Under the pieces are notes generated by a model. That model did no database searches. It had not been told where the DNA came from and worked only from the letters and a program-made list of their open reading frames with translations. A DNA stretch of 64,000 nt from Candidatus Zixiibacteriota bacterium. Its GTDB lineage: Bacteria > Zixibacteria > MSB-5A5 > GN15 > FEB-12. Both the position numbers and the translations under genes were made by a program. The stretch spans positions 1-64,000 of the forward strand of contig JAJRSF010000038.1 in the NCBI GenBank assembly GCA_024278935.1, in the 5' to 3' direction. Positions 1 to 10,133 of this stretch are shown here, one piece after another. The stretch's first letter is position 1. Each line of letters opens with the position of its first letter.

Positions 1-162
1 ACATTCTTCCCAGCTTGAAATTTCAGGGTATGCCGGAAACTTGATTTGAGCAAGCCATCCAAGAAGTTCGCTTTTGGTAAGTTCAAAATTAAACGATTCT
101 TTATGTGTCTCTCGAATTGCCTGCTTTATGCTTTTGAGTTTGTCTCTTATATCTTCAGTCAT
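1..162 (-). CDS. Hypothetical protein, partial (N-terminus MTEDIRDKLKSIKQAIRETHKESFNFELTKSELLGWLAQIKFPAYPEISSWEEC), runs off left edge
   Basis: Open frame on minus strand from ATG at 162 to the window edge; not in the ORF track. Confidence 0.6.
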   Translation of the reverse strand, partial: MTEDIRDKLKSIKQAIRETHKESFNFELTKSELLGWLAQIKFPAYPEISSWEEC

Positions 163-245
163 ATGCTACTCCATACTATTTATATCGAAAAAAAATGGAA
201 TAAACTTAGAGTGAGAATATAATTTTACAGACTGACAGACCGTTA

Positions 246-1691
246 TTACTGAATTTTGGCTAATGCTTTTTTTCTAATGTAGGAATAGTTTCTATTTGAA
301 ACAAGATTGGCGTGGGCAGCCTTATCAAAGTAAGAATTAGCTCGTTCACTGTCGCCTAAACTTTCATAAGCCAAGGCAATTCGATAGATATTGTAAGGGT
401 TGCTCTGATCAGATTTTCGCAAATATTCTATTGCGGATTCATATTTTTTTTCTTCTAGAGCAATCATACCGTATAACTGATTGGCAAGTCTTATAGAATT
501 TGGGTTATTCTGTTGAGAAGCATATGCTAAAAAATCATCAGCTTTTTTATGTGCCTCGGTAAAATTTGATTGCTTTAAATCGACTATGGCAAGATTTAAT
601 AAAATATTTTGTCTTCCATTAATTTTTATCTGTTCAGGGAAATTACTCTTTTGTAGCAAGAGCAAAGTATTGTTATATTGTTCTGCTGCCTCGTCATATC
701 TACCCATTTCAAGAAGCAAGCTCCCAAGAGTAATATAATCATTGGCAATTGCAATAGTGTCTGATTCCTCGATTGCAATCTGACGCATCTTTTGAGTCAC
801 TTTGTATGCCGCAGTCAAATTACCTTCGTCGATATATGAGATAATAATTCCGTTATAGGCAACTCTCTTTTGATGATTATTTTTTGAAGATTTTAGTAAT
901 TTCTGTAATCTATTCCGAGCTTCAACATGCTTTTCTTTATAGTTTAAATTTGAGGCAAGACCTAAATATGAAATAGTAAAATATGGACTCACGCTCAATG
1001 CTTTTTCATAGTTACGAATAGACTCATCGAATTTCCCAATCTGCATAAGCAGCTCACCATACGAATCATACGGGTTTGGATCGTTTGGAATCAATTCAAT
1101 ATATTTTTGGAACATTTTTTCAGCTTCATTATAATTTTGGAGAAACCGATATGCGTAGCCGAGTTGGTTATACACCGGTGAGTATTTCGGATTAATCTCT
1201 AATGCTTGCAGATAATATTTTATAGACTTTTGAAATTCCTGAGTTTGAAAATATGTTGTCGCTAAATAGTTATGTACTCGTTCATCCTGGGGATATAACT
1301 CGAGCATTTCTCTAACGAGTTTACGAACTTCATCGGTTTGATTATTGACTTGTGCTTCTGATGCCTCTATCCAAAGTTGTTCTCCGCGAGAAATTATTGG
1401 TTTTAGTGCTATTGCTTTCTGCAGATTTGGAACTAGCTGGGTCGGATTTAACCTTGAAAATGCAATTCCTATATATGCCATTGCAAAATTAGAATCCAAA
1501 GCGAGTGCATCTTCAAAGTAGGAAACAGCTTCTTCACTTCGTAAACGATCTGCCAATGAGAGACCTTTTAGATACAATTCTTTTGCTTCTTCAGAGTTTG
1601 TTGTAATTGGTACTTTACTCACTTCTTGAGAACATGAGACAAAAAGCATGAGCATTATAACAATTATAGTGATACTGTTTTTTCTAAACAT
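246..1691 (-). CDS. TPR-repeat lipoprotein
   Basis: Signal peptide with lipobox-like LFVSCSQ; multiple TPR units (AYIGIAFSRLNP, YNQLGYAYRFLQNYNEAEKMFQKYIELIPNDP). Confidence 0.85.
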   Translation of the reverse strand: MFRKNSITIIVIMLMLFVSCSQEVSKVPITTNSEEAKELYLKGLSLADRLRSEEAVSYFEDALALDSNFAMAYIGIAFSRLNPTQLVPNLQKAIALKPIISRGEQLWIEASEAQVNNQTDEVRKLVREMLELYPQDERVHNYLATTYFQTQEFQKSIKYYLQALEINPKYSPVYNQLGYAYRFLQNYNEAEKMFQKYIELIPNDPNPYDSYGELLMQIGKFDESIRNYEKALSVSPYFTISYLGLASNLNYKEKHVEARNRLQKLLKSSKNNHQKRVAYNGIIISYIDEGNLTAAYKVTQKMRQIAIEESDTIAIANDYITLGSLLLEMGRYDEAAEQYNNTLLLLQKSNFPEQIKINGRQNILLNLAIVDLKQSNFTEAHKKADDFLAYASQQNNPNSIRLANQLYGMIALEEKKYESAIEYLRKSDQSNPYNIYRIALAYESLGDSERANSYFDKAAHANLVSNRNYSYIRKKALAKIQ

Positions 1692-1878
1692 TGTTACCTC
1701 AAATATTTTTCTAACTTACTTTTGTATAAAGTATATTTCAAATAGCAAAGAATCAATTATAAAAGTACAATATCTTTACGTAATGCACCTTTAAAGAGTT
1801 TCAGCAGATAGGATCTGTTCAGCATATCGCATCTGTATCAGCAGATATATATCTGTTTCGGCAATTAATCGAGCACCA

Positions 1879-2757
1879 TCATTTATTTCTACGTAAAAGA
1901 GAAACAGGGAGACCCGAAATTATGAGTGCCATGAAAATAAATCCACCTCCGACAGCACGGTGAGTGATAATTGCTTCGCCTCCGATTGTCCAGGCAAATA
2001 AAGCGGCAACAACAGGTTCTAAGGCGAAAATGAGGGAGACCCGTAAAGGCGGTCGGATTTTCTGGGCAAACATTTGAATCAAAAATGCCGAAAGGGTCGG
2101 GAATATTGCCAAAAATATGGTAGCGTTAAAAGCGTATGTCGTTGTTATCTGTAGAGGCAGACCAAAAATTAAAGCGTAGCTTAAACTGAGCAGTCCAACG
2201 ATTAGAAACTGCTGACAACTAATAACAACAGGGTCGATACCTTGCTTCATATATTTGTCAGAGTAAAGAACATGCAGGGCATAAGTCACGGCAGCTAAAA
2301 GTGTCAGAGCATCGCCAAAATTAATATCTCTCATACCGCCGGTCAGAATCCATAGTCCGAGAAGGGAAACCACCGAGGCAATCATCTCCATCAGATTCGG
2401 CTTTACTTTAAAAATCAGACGAGAAAAAATCGGAATAAAAGCTACAAACAGTCCGGTAATAAACCCGGAATTCGATGCGGTCGTATATTTAAGTCCAACA
2501 GTTTGGGGGATATATAGCAGGCATAAAATAACAGAAAGAAAGAATGCTATTTTCAAATCGGCAAAGATATTTTTCTTTTTATAAATCAAATAGCCGAGTA
2601 AAATAACTCCGGCGAGCAAGAATCTGAATGCGACCATTACAATAGGGTCGATACCATCGAGAGCATTTTTTACAATAAAAAATGTCGACCCCCATATTGC
2701 GGCAGCATAAAACAGTCCACTATCTGCTAACAGTGCTTTTGATTTTTCTCTTTCCAT
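1879..2757 (-). CDS. EamA/DMT-family transporter
   Basis: About 10 hydrophobic segments; AAIWGSTFFIVKNAL and C-terminal EPVVAALFAW, typical of EamA. Confidence 0.9.
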   Translation of the reverse strand: MEREKSKALLADSGLFYAAAIWGSTFFIVKNALDGIDPIVMVAFRFLLAGVILLGYLIYKKKNIFADLKIAFFLSVILCLLYIPQTVGLKYTTASNSGFITGLFVAFIPIFSRLIFKVKPNLMEMIASVVSLLGLWILTGGMRDINFGDALTLLAAVTYALHVLYSDKYMKQGIDPVVISCQQFLIVGLLSLSYALIFGLPLQITTTYAFNATIFLAIFPTLSAFLIQMFAQKIRPPLRVSLIFALEPVVAALFAWTIGGEAIITHRAVGGGFIFMALIISGLPVSLLRRNK

Positions 2758-2798
2758 TTTGATATGGTATGGATTTAAAATGAAATGTCAATAAAACT

Positions 2799-2832
2799 AA
2801 AAAACCCGAAAGTAATATATTTTCGGGTTTAA
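2799..2832. terminator. Hairpin terminator (AAACCCGAAA-gtaatata-TTTTCGGGTTT)
   Basis: Inverted repeat flanked by A/T tracts between the DMT gene and arsC. Confidence 0.65.
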
Positions 2833-2920
2833 TATAATTTCTATTTATTCTTACGCTGTAGCTGCCATGCAGAAATTCTTTAGAGAATCAATATTGTTAT
2901 CTAAATTCAAAATTTTCAGC

Positions 2921-3331
2921 CTACAAATTGTTTTTCAGCCATGCGGATACAACTTCTTTTATTTCGTCACGTACTTTTCTGAATTCTAGCAGTATCTCTT
3001 CATCGGTACCAACCGCATCGGCAGGGTCATCGAAAGGGATATGTACTTTGAGACCATCGCCCGGAAATATCGGGCAGAGTTTATCGGCATTTGAACAAAC
3101 AGTTATGATATAGTCAAATTCGATATCTTGATACTCAGTGATGTTATTCGAAGTGTGTCCTGAAATGTCAAAGCCAATCTCCTGCATAACTTGGATAGCA
3201 AACTGGTTTACAACTTGAGGGCTTAACCCGGCAGAGTAAACTTTTCCGTTGTCACCTAATTGATTTTGCAAAAACGCTTCTGCCATTTGGGAACGACAGG
3301 AGTTGCCTGTACAAAGAACTAATATTTTCAT
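2921..3331 (-). CDS. arsC: Arsenate reductase, low-MW phosphatase (ArsC thioredoxin-linked) type
   Basis: MKILVLCTGNSCRSQMAEAF P-loop (CxxxxCRS); in an ars cluster. Confidence 0.93.
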   Translation of the reverse strand: MKILVLCTGNSCRSQMAEAFLQNQLGDNGKVYSAGLSPQVVNQFAIQVMQEIGFDISGHTSNNITEYQDIEFDYIITVCSNADKLCPIFPGDGLKVHIPFDDPADAVGTDEEILLEFRKVRDEIKEVVSAWLKNNL

Positions 3332-3342
3332 TTTATATATCC

Positions 3343-4407
3343 TTACTTTTTAAACCAGTGCGATGTTTTCAAACAAAACTTTACCAGCAATAACATAAGT
3401 GGTACTTCTATAAAGAGACCAACCACCGTTGCAACTGCGGCACCGGAGTTCAGTCCAAATATAATTATCGCCGTTGCGATAGCAACTTCAAAATGATTCG
3501 AGGCACCTATCATCGATGCAGGGGCAGCATCGGCATATGAAAACTTTAATGACTTTGAGAGAAGATAGCCAAGAGCAAAAATAAAAATTGTCTGCACCAT
3601 AAGCGGTACAGCAATCAATGCAATATCAAATGGTTGGTTGATTAATACTTCACCTTTTAATGTGAAGAGAACTACCAGTGTACTTAAGAGTGCAATAATA
3701 GATAGTGGCGTTAAGCGATGTAGAAAAACTTCGTTGAAATATTTTTCACCCTGTGACTTAATCAGTTTGATACGAGTGAAATAGCCACTTACAAGAGGCA
3801 GCCCAACATAAATTAAAACCGAGAGAACTATCGTTTCCCAGGGGATCGGCATTTGATTTATTGAAAGTAGAAATGAACCGAGGGGGGCATAGAGAAATAA
3901 CATGACCAAAGAATTCAGAGCTACCATAACAAGGGTGAGTGCGTCGTTTCCTTTTGCGAGGTAACCCCACATGAGAACCATGGCGGTGCATGGTGCGATG
4001 CCGAGCAGCATTGCCCCGGAGATATATGAACGGTAGATCTCAACTTCGACGCCATTGATTATTTCGGTGCCATGTATGAAATCTTTGCAGAGAAAACCTA
4101 AAAAGAAATATGCGATAAGGTACATGCTAAATGGTTTTATAAGCCAGTTGATTACTAAAGTCAGCAATATCGGTTTTGGTGATTTTGCGGCATCTCTTAC
4201 TCGACCAAAATCGATCTTGACCATTATCGGAAACATCATAAAAAACAAACAAACAGCGATTGGTAACGATACCTCGGCGATAGTCATGCTGTTTAATATG
4301 TTTGAAAGTTGGGGAGCAAAATAACCGATTGTTGTTCCGATCAGAATTGCCAGAAAAACCCAAAGGGTCAGATATGTTTCAAATAAAGAGAGCTGTTTTG
4401 TTATCAT
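3343..4407 (-). CDS. acr3: ACR3-family arsenite efflux permease
   Basis: Polytopic; GIAPCTAMVLMWGYLAKGNDALTLVMVALNSL signature; adjacent arsC and arsR. Confidence 0.93.
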   Translation of the reverse strand: MITKQLSLFETYLTLWVFLAILIGTTIGYFAPQLSNILNSMTIAEVSLPIAVCLFFMMFPIMVKIDFGRVRDAAKSPKPILLTLVINWLIKPFSMYLIAYFFLGFLCKDFIHGTEIINGVEVEIYRSYISGAMLLGIAPCTAMVLMWGYLAKGNDALTLVMVALNSLVMLFLYAPLGSFLLSINQMPIPWETIVLSVLIYVGLPLVSGYFTRIKLIKSQGEKYFNEVFLHRLTPLSIIALLSTLVVLFTLKGEVLINQPFDIALIAVPLMVQTIFIFALGYLLSKSLKFSYADAAPASMIGASNHFEVAIATAIIIFGLNSGAAVATVVGLFIEVPLMLLLVKFCLKTSHWFKK

Positions 4408-4439
4408 AATCTAGTGTGCTGTTTTATAGTTGCCTAGGT

Positions 4440-4787
4440 TTATTGACAGTTTTTTGTGAGAAGATATTCTGTCAGCCTTTTATTGTCGGCTTGATATGGT
4501 TGGCGAGTTCTAAATTGTACTAGAATCTCTGACAAAGAGGGAATAATATCATTTATTGACTCATTAAGGCGATAATGTACCCATCTTCCGTCCCTGCGGT
4601 CTATGACCAGTTGTGATGACTTCAGCTTTGCCATAGGACGGGAAACCGATGATTGTGGAAGAGAGAGAACTTCCATAATATCACAGACACAAAGCTCACC
4701 TTCGGTTAATAAAACAGCAATTCTCAGCCGTATTTCTTCAGACAGCATTTTAAAAATAAGAGATTCTTGTTGGGCTAATATATTCAT
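4440..4787 (-). CDS. arsR: ArsR-family transcriptional regulator
   Basis: Winged HTH; ELCVCDIMEVLSLPQSSVSRPMAKLK with the ELCVCD metal-site motif. Confidence 0.93.
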   Translation of the reverse strand: MNILAQQESLIFKMLSEEIRLRIAVLLTEGELCVCDIMEVLSLPQSSVSRPMAKLKSSQLVIDRRDGRWVHYRLNESINDIIPSLSEILVQFRTRQPYQADNKRLTEYLLTKNCQ

Positions 4788-4807
4788 ATATCCGAATATA
4801 TGAATAT
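4780..4807. promoter_or_regulatory. Putative ArsR operator: perfect 12-4-12 inverted repeat ATATTCATATAT-CCGA-ATATATGAATAT
   Basis: Direct reading; overlaps the arsR start codon (cat at 4785-4787). Confidence 0.7.
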
Positions 4808-5054
4808 AACTATAGAAATCAAGAGATATTTTGTGGAAAATAGATAAATATCATAGATCTTGTCAGTTTTTTTTATGATTTTGGAACTTGGGACTGTATA
4901 TAGTTGTTTAACAAAGTAACAAACCGAGATTAAAACTATCTTATTAACCGAAATTAGAAAAAAGATAAATACAAAACAATTATTGACCAATATTAAATAT
5001 TGATTATATTAGACCATAATTCAAAAACCTAATAATAGATTGAAGGAGTTCATC

Positions 5055-5735
5055 TTGAAAAAAGTATTATCATTATCCATCATGGCATTAGCTTTAATTG
5101 CTTTTGCATCTACATCTGCAGTTGCTTGCGGATCTTGCGAAGCCCACAATGGCAAAGCAGAAAAAACAGCAACAAAAGCATCCGCTGATAAAGCAGCATG
5201 TTCAGCCCATACTAATGCAACAAAAGCATCCGCTGATAAAGCAACATGTTCCGCAACAACAAATGCTACTAAAGCCTCAGCAAATACTGCTTGTTCTCAA
5301 GCAGACATGGAAGCCTGTGCCAAAAAAATGGGTGTTTCTTTAGAAGAGTGTCAAAAAATGTGTGCTGAAAAAGGTTCTATGACTATGCATACTATTTCTA
5401 TCAAAGGTATGACTTGCGGAAGCTGTGAAAAATCACTTACAACAGCTATCGAAGGTGTTGCCGGTGTACAAAAAGTTGTCAGTATCAGTCACAAAGATGG
5501 TTCCGCTGTCGTTTGTGTAGACAAAGGTAAAACTTGTTTGACAACATTGACTAAAACAATCACCGACAGAGGCTATAAAGCCGAAATTATCCCTGCCGTA
5601 GCAAAAACAACAGCTATTTCAGCCGATTCTAAAAAAGCATGTGCTAAAACTTGTTCAACAGCTGAAAAAGCAGCATGTGGTACAAAAGATGCCCCATCAA
5701 AAGATGCTTCAAAAGATCCTAAAGATACAAAATAA
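5055..5735 (+). CDS. Secreted Cys-rich protein with a heavy-metal-associated (HMA) domain
   Basis: Signal peptide; HMA motif GMTCGSCEKSLTTAIEGVAGVQKV; flanking Cys-rich Lys/Ala repeats. The ORF track starts at TTG 5040, but TTG 5055 follows AAGGAG better. Confidence 0.85.
   Translation: MKKVLSLSIMALALIAFASTSAVACGSCEAHNGKAEKTATKASADKAACSAHTNATKASADKATCSATTNATKASANTACSQADMEACAKKMGVSLEECQKMCAEKGSMTMHTISIKGMTCGSCEKSLTTAIEGVAGVQKVVSISHKDGSAVVCVDKGKTCLTTLTKTITDRGYKAEIIPAVAKTTAISADSKKACAKTCSTAEKAACGTKDAPSKDASKDPKDTK
5169..5300 (+). repeat. 48-bp tandem repeat (about 2.7 copies) encoding ATKASADKAxCSAxTN
   Basis: Units begin at 5169, 5217 and 5265; first two copies nearly identical. Confidence 0.85.
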
Positions 5736-5752
5736 TTAGATATTTCATCTTT

Positions 5753-5782
5753 AAAAAAAGTCCGCCTTGGCGGACTTTTTTT
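5753..5782 (+). terminator. Rho-independent terminator AAAAAAAGTCCGCC-TT-GGCGGACTTTTTTT
   Basis: Perfect stem plus T tract just after the HMA gene. Confidence 0.9.
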
Positions 5783-5838
5783 GTATAATAAACGATTCAA
5801 TACTTTACTTTAAACGAGAGACCTAACTTATTAGACAT

Positions 5839-6804
5839 ATGCAAAAATCGAAAGTCATACTTTTCCTCTCATTGATGTTATTTGTATTCCAAGTGTCAGA
5901 ATCAGCCAAATTTGCAGGCGAGGCGTTTTCGCTCGGTGTTGGTGGGCGTTCATTGGCATTAGGCGGTGCAACAATCGCTGGAGGATTTGATGGTACCGCA
6001 GGTTACTGGAACCCTGCCGGGATGGTCTCGCTTTCCGATCGTTCAGTGACAGCTATGCATGCCGAGACTTTTGGCTCGCTTTTAAACCATGACTACCTTG
6101 CATATATTGATTCCCGTCCAAAGGAAAATGCACTGATACAATCATTCGGATTTTATCTCTATTACCTCGGAGGCGGAGGTATTAAAATAACTCAGCTCAA
6201 TGAGTTTAACCGTCCTGAAGTTTTACGGGAAGAGTCGCATGGTGATTATCTTTTGGCAGGTTCAATCGCCGGTTCGCTACATGAAAAAATTGATTTTGGT
6301 ATCACCGCAAAAATTATCTATCGTGATATTGGTACCGAAACCGGTAAAGGGCTGACTATGGATGCCGGTCTTCTATATCGTTTCAAACAGCAGTTACATC
6401 TTGGACTAATGGTAACTGACATCACTACAGGATTTATAAGATACTCGGGCGAATCTTTTGACTCCGGGGCAAACTCGGAATCAATCTACCCGACGGTGAA
6501 ACCTGGATTGATGATGACTCATGCGATGCGTGATTTTTCCGGTTCGTTTTTTATGAGTGGAGATATTAAATTTGAAAATATCAAATACGCCGCTCAGTAT
6601 TGGAGCGGAGTACTCTCTTTGGACACACATTTTGGATTTGAACTTGGCTACAAAAATGTTTTATTTGGACGAACAGGTTTTGACATCGGACGGTTTACTG
6701 CCGGGGCAGGTTTCAACTTTTCAAATATCTCTTTAGACTTTGCCTATCTACAACATGACGACTTAGATGAAACCTACCGTATCAGCGGTAGCTATAATTT
6801 TTAA
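5839..6804 (+). CDS. PorV/PorQ-like outer membrane beta-barrel protein
   Basis: Signal peptide; GVGGRSLALGGATIAGGFDGTAGYWNPAGM, typical of PorV/FadL-like barrels; terminal aromatic F. Confidence 0.8.
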   Translation: MQKSKVILFLSLMLFVFQVSESAKFAGEAFSLGVGGRSLALGGATIAGGFDGTAGYWNPAGMVSLSDRSVTAMHAETFGSLLNHDYLAYIDSRPKENALIQSFGFYLYYLGGGGIKITQLNEFNRPEVLREESHGDYLLAGSIAGSLHEKIDFGITAKIIYRDIGTETGKGLTMDAGLLYRFKQQLHLGLMVTDITTGFIRYSGESFDSGANSESIYPTVKPGLMMTHAMRDFSGSFFMSGDIKFENIKYAAQYWSGVLSLDTHFGFELGYKNVLFGRTGFDIGRFTAGAGFNFSNISLDFAYLQHDDLDETYRISGSYNF

Positions 6805-6809
6805 TTCTC

Positions 6810-7442
6810 TTATAAACTATCTCGCAGAGCTTGTATAAGCAGAGGTAAAATTTCAGCACTTTCAATCTGAACTACAAACATCCCGCGTAAATCACCTTCG
6901 TTATAATCTACAGCTTTATCATCTTGGTATTTTTCTTCTAATGCAGCAGCAGCTTTTTCATCGATAGTCTGCGAATCACCATGACATTTTAAACAAAACT
7001 TACCCATATATATTGGTTTATAAAAGTAGTAATCTTTTTTATTCTCGACATCCTGCCACTCTTCAAAAAGCTCAAATTTCTTAAGGGAATCAGCAAACAA
7101 AGCTAAAATTTCTTGCTGATGCGCATCAGCTATATTGAGTTGGTTTCTTGGCTTATTGGTAACTCTTTTAATTGACCAATTCTCTGTTGAAAATTTACTG
7201 GCAATTTCGGGTGCTTTTGTTTGGCATGCACTAATAGCATTTTCAAAACCACCTTCTTTAACACCTTTCATCAATTCCGATTTCAGACTTTTCATAAAGT
7301 GAGTAATAAGGAGTGATGATGCCTGTTGCATTTCAAGTTGTTGATTGGTAGTGTCTACTTTTTTAGGCGTGACTTCAGTTTTATCAGATGAACCACATCC
7401 GACTAATAATAATGCCAGTGTAATAATTAAAATGTTTTTCAT
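6810..7442 (-). CDS. DUF3365/Tll0287-like heme-domain lipoprotein, monoheme c-type
   Basis: Lipobox LLLVGCGSS; FCLKCHG (CxxCH); YNEGDLRGMFVVQ. Confidence 0.8.
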   Translation of the reverse strand: MKNILIITLALLLVGCGSSDKTEVTPKKVDTTNQQLEMQQASSLLITHFMKSLKSELMKGVKEGGFENAISACQTKAPEIASKFSTENWSIKRVTNKPRNQLNIADAHQQEILALFADSLKKFELFEEWQDVENKKDYYFYKPIYMGKFCLKCHGDSQTIDEKAAAALEEKYQDDKAVDYNEGDLRGMFVVQIESAEILPLLIQALRDSL

Positions 7443-7486
7443 TCTTAAAGCTCCTTTTAAAATTTAAAACCTAGATGTAAATATAC

Positions 7487-10069
7487 TTATTCTAAATCTT
7501 TTTTAACATATCCATATCCAAAAGTGAATGGACCAATCGGTGAGTCTAATGCGAGCGATGCACCGACAGAGTTTCTTAAATTACGCAATTTTATCTGGTC
7601 AAAGCTATTATAAACTTCACCAAGATCGTAGCGGGCAGTAAAATAAAGCATAAATGGTAATTTAATTCTTAACTCATTTGAGAAGATAAACATCTTATCA
7701 CCTGACAACTGGTCGGTGCGGAACCCGGTAAATGAATCAATACCGCCAAGATAGAACTTTGCCGAAAGGGGAAGCCCGGAGCGTGACGCACCAAGTGCGA
7801 GATGAGGATGATAATTGAATATGTTTCCAAATGAAATATATGATTCATGTGATGTAAAAAACTTTGTAAACTCAGTATCACCACCAACAAACTTTCCGGC
7901 AAATTCGATACTAAAATGATGTTTGTTTCCTGAATTTGGAAATGGAAGTTTATCGAAATTTTCAAGTAGAGATTCAAAAATTAGTTTTCGCAAACCAAAT
8001 GATGTTGTCTCTCTTAATTGCTGATCATAGATATCTATTTCTTCAACAGAAAGATTCGCAGTGACGGTACCTAACCGTTCTATCTGTTGTCCGATTGTAA
8101 GTTTAAAGCCATGCACGGTTTCATCTCGGAAATCATTCGGCGTGTTATCTAAATTAAACGTTTGTCTGTTTAAATCAGTTTTGTAAATTTTAATTTGCGA
8201 TGTCAGGTACGATTTAAAAATCCGATCCGCTTTGAGTGAAAAATAATATTCACTGCGACGCGGTGAGTAACGAGCATGTAGTTTATATTCAAGTCCTATC
8301 CCAGCAAAATTGTCATTAAGAATCTCAAGAAATTCTTCACTGTCATATTCGTTGTCCCAATGCCAGCCTAGGCGTAATTTACTGCTATATTTTTCTTTGA
8401 CTCTGATTTGTACAATGACACCATCTGACGAATGTATTGCTTCGATAGTGACTCGTTCAAAAAGGTCAGTGCCGTAAATATTTCTGATGCCTTCTGAAGC
8501 TCGTTTGGTAGAGTAAAGTTGGTCTTTGTGGAGAGGAAAATATGAACGAATAAACCAATCTTTGGTGACTAAATTATCAATGATATCGATTGATCTGATT
8601 TTGGCTTCATCTATCTCGATATGGAAAACTGCATTTTCCTGGTCAATGCTGATATTACTTATTGTGACTAAATCATACCCTTGAGATTCATAGAGTGCGA
8701 GAAGATTTTCGATACCGGATTTTATTACTGTTGATGTTATTAACGAAGATTCAACTTGAAATAAATTGGAAAGCTCAGTATTCGTAAAAATTGTGTTGCC
8801 ACTGAATTCGATCTGGATAACTTTTGATAAAAAGTTTTTATAACCATCAAGAGTAAGAACTTTGTGAGTAGCATCTGTTGAGTCTGAAAGACATTCGGCA
8901 AGAGAAAAGTTTAGTCTGAAATAATTGTAATCTACAGTAAAACTTTTAAGTGATACAATAAGTTTTTCAAAAGACAGCTCTTGGTTTTGCAATATAGTTT
9001 TCAGATATGCTAGTTCATTTTCAGACAATGACAGAGATTGAATTTGCGTAATCGTACAAATTGTGCCGATCTGTCTGTCTTCTAATTGAGCAATAATTTC
9101 ATCTGCTTTTTCCAATCCATATTGATACCCGATTTCTATTAAAGTATCCTTCTTCTCAAAATGAGATGACAAATATGAATCAATAGGTGGCTCAATAACA
9201 AAATCTGCTTTATCAAGTTGAGCTTGCAGTTTGTCGGCAGTCATTATAGATGTTACTTGATTGGCAATATCTATCGGATTTAAAATTTCATCTATTTTGG
9301 CAAGTTTGCTCGATGTATTCACGGCGACTACAAATTGTGTTTTGGTCGAAAGAGTCCGTGCCAACTCGACAGGTATCGGGGTCACCATGCCACCGTCCAT
9401 AAGTATTTTGCCATCAACTTCGACTCCGGTAAACGCAAGAGGGAATGCCATGGTTGCCCGCATTGCTTCGGCGATTGAACCATGTTGCATTATTACTTGT
9501 TCGCCACTTACGATGTCGGTGCTGATGGTGAGGTATGGAATCGGCAGTTTGGAAAAATCGGCTCCGCATTTATAATTTGCTTTTGACGTCAGTTTCGATA
9601 ATAACGATGTTAATTCCTGTCCGGTAGTAAGAGCTTTTGGCATGATTGGTCTAAACCGATCAAAACGAACCGAGAGCAGATGCTTTTCATTTTCTTCTCT
9701 TTTGGTAAGAAACATAGATTTTCTCGGAGGAGCATTTGAGAAGAGATTGTTAAAATTCAGTTTATCAGCAACATCTTCAATTTCATCAGGGGTATAACCA
9801 GCTGCGTATAATCCGCCGATAATACCGCCCATTGATGTACCAGCGATTCCGACAATATCAATATTTTTCTCTTCAAACGCTTTTAATATCCCAATAATCG
9901 TTAAGCCTCTTGCTCCGCCACCTGATAAGGCTAGCAAAATAGGATATGTTTTTTCGTTTGCGTTGGGGTTAAGACCATCAATGCCCCCAATAACAAATTT
10001 CTCATTTGCTGAAAGAGAAACGGCAAAACAGATGATAAAAAGATATATTAAAAAGCTTTTAGTTTTCAC
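7487..10069 (-). CDS. Patatin-like phospholipase with POTRA and BamA-type barrel C-terminus
   Basis: GGGARGLTIIGIL, GTSMGG (GXSXG), DGGMVTPIPVELAR; C-terminal POTRA/Omp85-like region (LGGIDSFTGFRTDQLSGDKM). Confidence 0.88.
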   Translation of the reverse strand: MKTKSFLIYLFIICFAVSLSANEKFVIGGIDGLNPNANEKTYPILLALSGGGARGLTIIGILKAFEEKNIDIVGIAGTSMGGIIGGLYAAGYTPDEIEDVADKLNFNNLFSNAPPRKSMFLTKREENEKHLLSVRFDRFRPIMPKALTTGQELTSLLSKLTSKANYKCGADFSKLPIPYLTISTDIVSGEQVIMQHGSIAEAMRATMAFPLAFTGVEVDGKILMDGGMVTPIPVELARTLSTKTQFVVAVNTSSKLAKIDEILNPIDIANQVTSIMTADKLQAQLDKADFVIEPPIDSYLSSHFEKKDTLIEIGYQYGLEKADEIIAQLEDRQIGTICTITQIQSLSLSENELAYLKTILQNQELSFEKLIVSLKSFTVDYNYFRLNFSLAECLSDSTDATHKVLTLDGYKNFLSKVIQIEFSGNTIFTNTELSNLFQVESSLITSTVIKSGIENLLALYESQGYDLVTISNISIDQENAVFHIEIDEAKIRSIDIIDNLVTKDWFIRSYFPLHKDQLYSTKRASEGIRNIYGTDLFERVTIEAIHSSDGVIVQIRVKEKYSSKLRLGWHWDNEYDSEEFLEILNDNFAGIGLEYKLHARYSPRRSEYYFSLKADRIFKSYLTSQIKIYKTDLNRQTFNLDNTPNDFRDETVHGFKLTIGQQIERLGTVTANLSVEEIDIYDQQLRETTSFGLRKLIFESLLENFDKLPFPNSGNKHHFSIEFAGKFVGGDTEFTKFFTSHESYISFGNIFNYHPHLALGASRSGLPLSAKFYLGGIDSFTGFRTDQLSGDKMFIFSNELRIKLPFMLYFTARYDLGEVYNSFDQIKLRNLRNSVGASLALDSPIGPFTFGYGYVKKDLE

Positions 10070-10133
10070 TTGCTATGTACTCATAAGTTTAATTTTATTA
10101 AGTAAGATACAATTATTTATAGAGGTTAGACAA

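Noticed and set aside
228-243. GGTCTGTCAGT shared (inverted) with the palindrome at 28434-28444
   Set aside because: Only 11 bp; compatible with chance in 64 kb
1800-1862. Short repeated CAGCAGATA/ATCTGT motifs including palindrome CAGATATATATCTG
   Set aside because: Could be a small regulatory or terminator region, but too short and imperfect to claim
9261-9575. Plus-strand ORF of 104 aa (and many similar antisense ORFs in the track)
   Set aside because: Antisense to strong patatin coding sequence; composition shows a frame shadow. Same for the antisense ORFs within purL, acnA, prfA and others
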